The notes below the pieces were generated by a model that was given only the letters and a program-made list of their open reading frames with translations, was not told the DNA's origin and did no database searches. From Pilaira anomala (lineage: Eukaryota > Mucoromycota > Mucoromycetes > Mucorales > Mucoraceae): DNA of 13,337 nucleotides. The DNA lies in assembly GCA_025716855.1 (NCBI GenBank), contig JAIXMQ010000201.1, positions 1 through 13,337 on the forward strand, read 5' to 3'. Position numbers and translations under genes: made by a program. Shown here piece by piece: positions 10,051 to 13,337 of the stretch (position 1 is its first letter; each line of letters starts with the position of its first letter).

Positions 10051-10056
10051 AATAAA
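10051..10056 (+). terminator. Probable NOG1 poly(A) signal
   Basis: AATAAA, about 74 bp after the NOG1 stop, within an A-rich trailer. Canonical signal and expected distance; no experimental support available. Confidence 0.45.
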
Positions 10057-10790
10057 AAACAAGAGATAATTGTAAAGAAATCGCAGTATAGTTATTTTAA
10101 CTGTAAAGAAAAGAGTGTTAAGGGGAAACGATGAGCATTATTTTATTCCCATAAATCAAATTTGAAATTACTACCTCAATTTTCTTTTCTTGGTTACGTA
10201 TTGTAATAACAATGTATGTACACATAGTTAAGATCTTAACTTGTTCACTATGAACAATTAAAAGTAGGTGAATTCTTGAGAGCACATACCACAGTCGGCA
10301 CCACAAAAAAAGAAAAAGAAAAAAAAAGCAGGTTTTGGCCTTTGGAGTCCCTGACTGTGGTGTAGATGAGTTTATGTGGAGTCTTTTGAGCTTTATGCCA
10401 TGCATTAACCAAATGCTCCATAGAGCTGATATTGTACTTATACTTCATCAACCATATCAGTTCAAGTTTAGTTAGAAATAAAAACAAATATTTTACTAAT
10501 TGATTTTATGGATTAAAGATATATAATAAAAGAAAAAAAAAAGTCTACTGTATGATTAACTAAAATAAATGTTAAAGTGAATAATACATAATAATAATAA
10601 TAATAATAATAATAAATGTCTAGCTGTAAAAGAATGGTGTAATCTTGGGGGCATAAGGGGATGGTACATAAAGACAAGACACTTTAACAAAAAAAGAATG
10701 GCTTTATTTATGTATATCACAACATGTCAAAGGAAAATAAGTTTAATCTGGACTTTTTGTATATTACTTTTTTTTTTATTACAATAATTA
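10057..10790. other. Spacer without a supported gene; weak ORF remnant
   Basis: No conserved gene seen. A minus-strand open stretch within 10487-10248 contains the protein-like sequence MEHLVNAWHKAQKTPHKL then IYTTVRDSKGQN, preceded by an AG acceptor-like site, but it runs into a poly-pyrimidine tract and has no recognisable family. It could be an exon or mobile-element fragment. An inverted repeat ACCACAGTC (10288-10296) / GACTGTGGT (10353-10361) encloses the pyrimidine tract. A (TAA)n microsatellite lies at about 10588-10615. Confidence 0.4.
10588..10615. repeat. (TAA)n microsatellite
   Basis: About nine perfect trinucleotide units in intergenic DNA between the weak ORF remnant and the duplicated segments. 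Confidence 0.85.
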
Positions 10791-10960
10791 TTTAAAAAAA
10801 AATTACTAGTGCTTTAGCCTTTACAATCCGGAAAGGAAAAGTTTCTGAATTCAAAGTTTCCCAAGACAAACCACGAGGAGGTCCACTAGCTGAAGTCTCA
10901 AAAATAAGAATGCAACGGATAAGTACAACAACACAACAGTCAATGATAATATTTTTCTTA

Positions 10961-11132
10961 GAGATGACTACCAAGATAAGAACCATCAATCCAACTCTCC
11001 CTTCGATATTCGTATGGTTTTACGTGCCATTACACCCAGGATTAAACTGCACGAACCGCTCGTAAACGAGGACGGAAGAGAAGGAGACAGGACTTACCAA
11101 GATAGAACATACTCGCCAAAAAATAGAATCAC
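10961..11132. repeat. Direct repeat copy A (~170 bp)
   Basis: First copy of a segment that recurs at 11187-11362. The two differ by one 3-bp and one 1-bp indel and about nine substitutions, mostly transitions. Both copies contain the perfect palindrome CTCGTAAACGAG (here 11059-11070). On the plus strand one frame stays open through the copy, reading QDKNHQSNSPFDIRMVLRAI and later KLHEPLVNEDGREGDR; the family is not recognised. The flank to the left shows weaker similarity to the flank of copy B, so the original unit may have been about 226 bp. The segment is richer in GC than surrounding spacer DNA, which suggests former coding or mobile-element sequence. Confidence 0.85.
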
Positions 11133-11258
11133 TAACTGCTGTGGTGTTGTGGCAACAATCAACTTTTGATCATAATACTTTCCTTTGAGATGACATCTAC
11201 CAAGATGAGAACCATCAATCCAACTCTCCCTACGATATCCGTATGGTTTTACGTGCCA
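11094..11258 (-). pseudogene. Possible Mutator-like transposase fragment
   Basis: A minus-strand frame without stops for 54 codons reads SWIDGSHLGRCHLKGKYY, then DQKLIVAT (motif at about 11148-11195). The order D-G-x-H ... HLKGKY-x-x-x-L-[IL]-V-A resembles the region around the first catalytic Asp of MULE transposases, usually written D-G-[TC]-H-L-K-G-x-Y. The equivalent part of copy A is broken by stops. There is no start codon, no second catalytic region and no terminal repeats are visible. The same residues (C-H-L-K-x-K-Y-Y-D) also resemble the Cys-rich exon peptide next door, so the match may be coincidental. Confidence 0.3.
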
Positions 11259-11362
11259 TTACACCCAGGATTGAACTGCACGAACCGCTCGTAAACGAGG
11301 ACGGAAGAGAAGGAGACAGGACCCATCAAGATAGAGCATACTCGCCAGAAAATAGAACTCAC
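11187..11362. repeat. Direct repeat copy B (~176 bp)
   Basis: Second copy, 226 bp after the first. It keeps the same plus-strand open frame (QDENHQSNSPYDIRMVLRAI, then ELHEPLVNEDGREGDR) despite the 3-bp insertion, and ends in a stop shortly after. The palindrome is at 11288-11299. Near its right end CCGTTGCATT (11389-11398) is the inverted counterpart of AATGCAACGG left of copy A (about 10912-10921), so the pair is framed by a 10-bp inverted repeat. Confidence 0.85.
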
Positions 11363-11907
11363 AAAACTTGATCATTGCTTTTACAAACCCGTTGCATTGC
11401 TGAAACTGTTAGAAACTGCTTGGAAACATAATATATAAAAAAAAAAATGACTTACCATCATAGCAACAACCGTTTTGTCCTTTTGATTTCAAGTTCCAGC
11501 AGACTACAAATAGCAATATTTCTAAAATGAGTGTTAGAAATTGTTAGAAACTGTTTGGAAACATAATATAAAAAAAATGACTTACCACCATAATAACATC
11601 CGTTTTGTCCTTTTGATTTCAAGTTCCAGCAGACTACAAATAGCAATATTTCTAAAATGAGTGTTAGAAGGTGTTGGAAACTGTTTAGAGACATAATATA
11701 TATATATATATATATAAACTTACCACCATAATAACAGCCGTTTTGTCCTTTTGCTTTCAAGTGCCAGCAGACTACAAATAGCAATATTTCTAAAATGACT
11801 ATTAAAAATTGTTAGAAACTATTTGGAAGCATAATAAAATATATATAAAAAAAAAATAACTTACCATCATAACAACACCTATCATAGCAACACCTGTCAT
11901 AGCAACA
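11359..11907 (-). CDS. Candidate Cys-rich repeat protein built from tandem duplicated exons (partial)
   Basis: I do not recognise a family. Reading the minus strand: an exon ending at 11865 with three C-C-Y-D-[RG] repeats; then three near-identical exons at 11789-11724, 11651-11586 and 11521-11456; then a possible last exon 11399-11359 ending in TGA. The three repeated exons are 66 nt with acceptor TTTTAG, or 48 nt with a second acceptor TTTGTAG 18 nt further; both are multiples of three and phase 1, so any exon can be added or skipped without a frameshift. The shared core is CWNLKSKGQNGCYYG (H/A variants in the first, CCYD end in the third). Introns of 72 and 64 nt have GTAAGT donors and a TTCTAAC branch-like site, as in the real genes here. 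The upstream limit is unclear because an in-frame TAG lies at 11910-11908. It could be a live gene's 3' part or a pseudogene. Confidence 0.35.
11408..11879. repeat. Tandem array of 130-138 bp exon-intron units (3 full, 1 partial)
   Basis: Units run 11408-11542, 11543-11672, 11673-11810, with a partial fourth at 11811-11879. Each starts with a GTTAGAAACTG-like motif, continues through an AT-rich spacer of variable length, and carries the conserved CCGTTTTGTCC...CCAGCAGACTAC block (plus-strand view). Units differ mainly in the A/TA run; unit 3 has a (TA)n stretch at about 11697-11716. On the minus strand each full unit equals one small exon plus one intron. Confidence 0.9.
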
Positions 11908-11908
11908 C
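11865..11908. repeat. 15-bp tandem repeat (three units)
   Basis: Units begin at about 11865 (one base short), 11879 and 11894 with consensus CTRTCATAGCAACAC. On the minus strand each encodes C-C-Y-D-R/G in the frame used by the adjacent exon array. The same C-C-Y-D end occurs in the third 66-nt exon, so the 15-mers probably arose from slippage of an exon 3' end. Confidence 0.8.
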
Positions 11909-12132
11909 TACCAGCCATAATAATAACCGGCAGTACTAAATAAGCAAACACCCGGTGATGACAGCAGAAAATCGATACTATGGCACCATATTAACTGTAT
12001 CACAAATAGAACAAGATACCCGACAAAAGAAACCCAGAAGCAACTGGTATTCAAATCTTTAAATCTTTATGCAGCAATACACTTAACTTCCCAGAAGTAA
12101 ACTTCTAGGACCAGGAACTATCCCATGGTAAG

Positions 12133-12372
12133 TTAATTACAGATGAAGAATAAAGAAATGTCGAGATCTATACTAATCTGCAAGTAGAGAACTAATGCAT
12201 TACACTTCGAGAAGTGCTGATTGCGGCATGTCAAAACATTGTAAATGTTCCACGGTAAGAAAACCGCTACATTCGCATCACAATCAAACAATAGAACACC
12301 ATACTTTGCAAAAGAAAAGATAATAATGGGTATAAAAGGAGGAACAACAGGGTTATTTTGTATATTTTTTTT
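12133..12372 (-). other. 79-codon open frame without ATG start, unknown
   Basis: A minus-strand frame with no stop over 79 codons. It reads NPVVPPFIPIIIFSFAKYG, LLFDCDANVAVFLPWNIY, then CRNQHFSKCNALVLYLQ and ends at TAA (12135-12133). It has no internal ATG in a sensible position and no recognised family. The length is notable for AT-rich DNA, and it lies upstream of the Cys-rich exon array on the same strand, but I see no convincing splice link. It may be a former exon, mobile-element remnant or chance. Confidence 0.2.
12331..12338 (+). promoter_or_regulatory. TATA-box-like sequence
   Basis: TATAAAAG, a perfect TATA-box match on the plus strand, in a relatively GC-containing context. No start codon with a useful frame follows at short distance, so what it would drive is unknown. 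Confidence 0.25.
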
Positions 12373-13147
12373 TTATTCGTAATCTTGATGATGACGTTTC
12401 CAAAAAAAAAATTATGATAAAAAAAAAAAGTGTGTCACAAAAAAAAACCACAGAGACTGAAGCGCCGTAGAAACAGAATTTATTATTATCTCACCTTAAC
12501 ATAAACGTAAAGGCTTTATTATTTTCAAACTAATGTTGTAGTTACAGTCTTTGGTTAGATTGAAAGTTTAATTGAGCTCCATGGGTGAATTTAACAGTAG
12601 GTAAAGAGCAACAGCGGAAATATTATTACTCTAAATATTATATATAAAAAGAGGATATCTTTCAATTAACGAGTGTGTAGACACAACTACAACATTACTT
12701 TTGATTGTGGTTTTATGTAAGCGTATTATCAACAAGGTATCTTTGTTGGATTATCTCTCTTTTAATATATATATACATATAGATAAAGACATAAAAATAA
12801 AGAACATCATGTATATATTATTTGCCATCTTTTTTTTTTTTTTTTTTTTTTTTTTCATACATATCCCTTAGTATAAAGTGAAATGAGTCAAATGTGCTTC
12901 TACAGTTAGTGTTAGTTATTGTTCGATAATTCTTTATACATGTATATCTAGTTGGGTTCGTTTGTTGACTGAGTGTTGGATAATTGGTTCAGGTCAAATA
13001 AATAACTACCATCAAAACTTTCAGTATCCTGTGTTTTAAAGGAAACTCTTTTCGTGGTATCATTCTTTCTTTGTTAGTTTCAATATTCAGAGAGAGAGAA
13101 AAAAAAATATGATAATAAAATTATATCTTTAATAATTATAAGGTCTG
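12373..13147. other. AT-rich spacer, no supported gene
   Basis: No gene can be supported. It contains several A runs (about 12402-12450), the T26 run at 12830-12855, and short protein-like stretches on the minus strand near 12575-12640 (for example NISAVALYLLLNSPMELN before a stop, after a TTTAG acceptor-like site) that could be a terminal exon but lack upstream support. Confidence 0.4.
12830..12855. repeat. T26 homopolymer
   Basis: Twenty-six T on the plus strand in intergenic DNA, about 290 bp before the open frame at the right edge. Confidence 0.85.
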
Positions 13148-13337
13148 ATCATCTTTTCTTTTGCTTTTGGTACTTCACTTTCTAAAATATTGCCTTTTAT
13201 TTCAACAATAGGCGAAATACAAAATCAACATCATCGCTTCCCTCAACTTTCTCAAACGCAACATATTAATTATTATCGAAGTAGAAGTAACGGAAAGGAT
13301 TCATACGGATTATTAACACTATCATTCAGGTTTTCAT
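13148..13337 (+). CDS. Partial open frame with hydrophobic start, possibly secreted; runs off the edge
   Basis: Sixty-three codons are open to the window edge. It begins IIFSFAFGTSLSKILPFIS, a hydrophobic stretch like a signal peptide or signal anchor, followed by a Gln/His/Ser/Arg-rich section (QNQHHRFPQLSQTQH, then YYRSRSNGK). No family recognised. The nearest in-frame ATG (13109) is separated by three stop codons, so either a 5' exon lies upstream with its intron ending at TATAAG (13133-13142 region), or the frame is not a gene. A short minus-strand alternative (NLNDSVNNPYESFPLLLLR then stop) overlaps it and cannot be excluded. Confidence 0.3.
   Translation, partial: MIFSFAFGTSLSKILPFISTIGEIQNQHHRFPQLSQTQHINYYRSRSNGKDSYGLLTLSFRFS

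Noticed and set aside
10130..10139. CGATGAGC, a partial match to the yeast PAC element
   Set aside because: Lies downstream of NOG1 with no ribosome-biogenesis gene start beside it, and the match is incomplete.
10792..10989. Minus-strand 65-aa frame and an overlapping plus-strand frame (KGKVSEFKVSQDKPRGG) left of repeat copy A
   Set aside because: Both strands are open, neither has a start, a splice context or a recognisable family, so a coding call cannot be supported.
11458..11784. One continuous 108-aa minus frame across the tandem units
   Set aside because: It reads through AT-rich spacers with good splice sites; the spliced mini-exon interpretation explains the conserved pattern better.
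12195..12323. Plus-strand 42-aa frame rich in Cys and His (CGMSKHCKC)
   Set aside because: Very short, overlaps the longer minus frame, and no zinc-finger family pattern fits.
12386..12460. C/D-box snoRNA-like arrangement: TGATGA at 12386 and CTGA at 12457
   Set aside because: No terminal stem pairs the flanks, the interior is mostly A runs, and I could not match the segment before CTGA to a known rRNA site.

Overview
The window looks like nuclear DNA of an early-diverging filamentous fungus, most likely Mucoromycota (Mucorales-like). The reasons are very AT-rich spacers full of A/T homopolymers, many short introns (about 53-123 nt) with GT...AG ends, and compact gene spacing. All proteins were assembled by hand from exons; family names come from recognised motifs, not from a database search.

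Positions 1-9977 are dense, ordinary housekeeping DNA with seven genes. In order: a CCDC43-like gene (minus, 3' end outside the window), an ANCHR/ZFYVE19-like B-box protein (plus), the rRNA methyltransferase RRP8 (minus, 6 exons, 416 aa), an ATG22-family vacuolar transporter (minus, 5 exons, 535 aa), the PX-BAR sorting nexin SNX4/ATG24 (minus, 7 exons, 448 aa), the RNase P subunit RPR2 (minus, 3 exons, 152 aa) and the 60S assembly GTPase NOG1 (plus, 2 exons, 640 aa). CCDC43/ZFYVE19 (99 bp apart) and RPR2/NOG1 (319 bp apart) are divergent pairs that probably share promoters. ZFYVE19 and RRP8 converge with 55 bp between stop codons. Two themes repeat: ribosome and RNA maturation (RRP8, RPR2, NOG1) and autophagy/vacuole recycling (ATG22 and SNX4/ATG24, head to tail).

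Positions 9978-13337 are different: no intact conserved gene, but many duplicated segments. There are two copies of a roughly 170-bp segment (10961-11132 and 11187-11362) with a Mutator-transposase-like peptide readable on the minus strand beside the second copy. Next to these lies a tandem array (11408-11879) in which each unit carries, on the minus strand, a small phase-symmetric exon encoding a Cys-rich peptide (core C-W-x-L-K-x-K-G-Q-N-G-C-x-Y). Upstream of it are 15-bp repeats encoding C-C-Y-D-R. This array is the most novel item in the window: either an exon-duplicated gene for a small Cys-rich repeat protein, or its decaying remains. The last 190 bp hold an open frame with a hydrophobic start that runs off the right edge.
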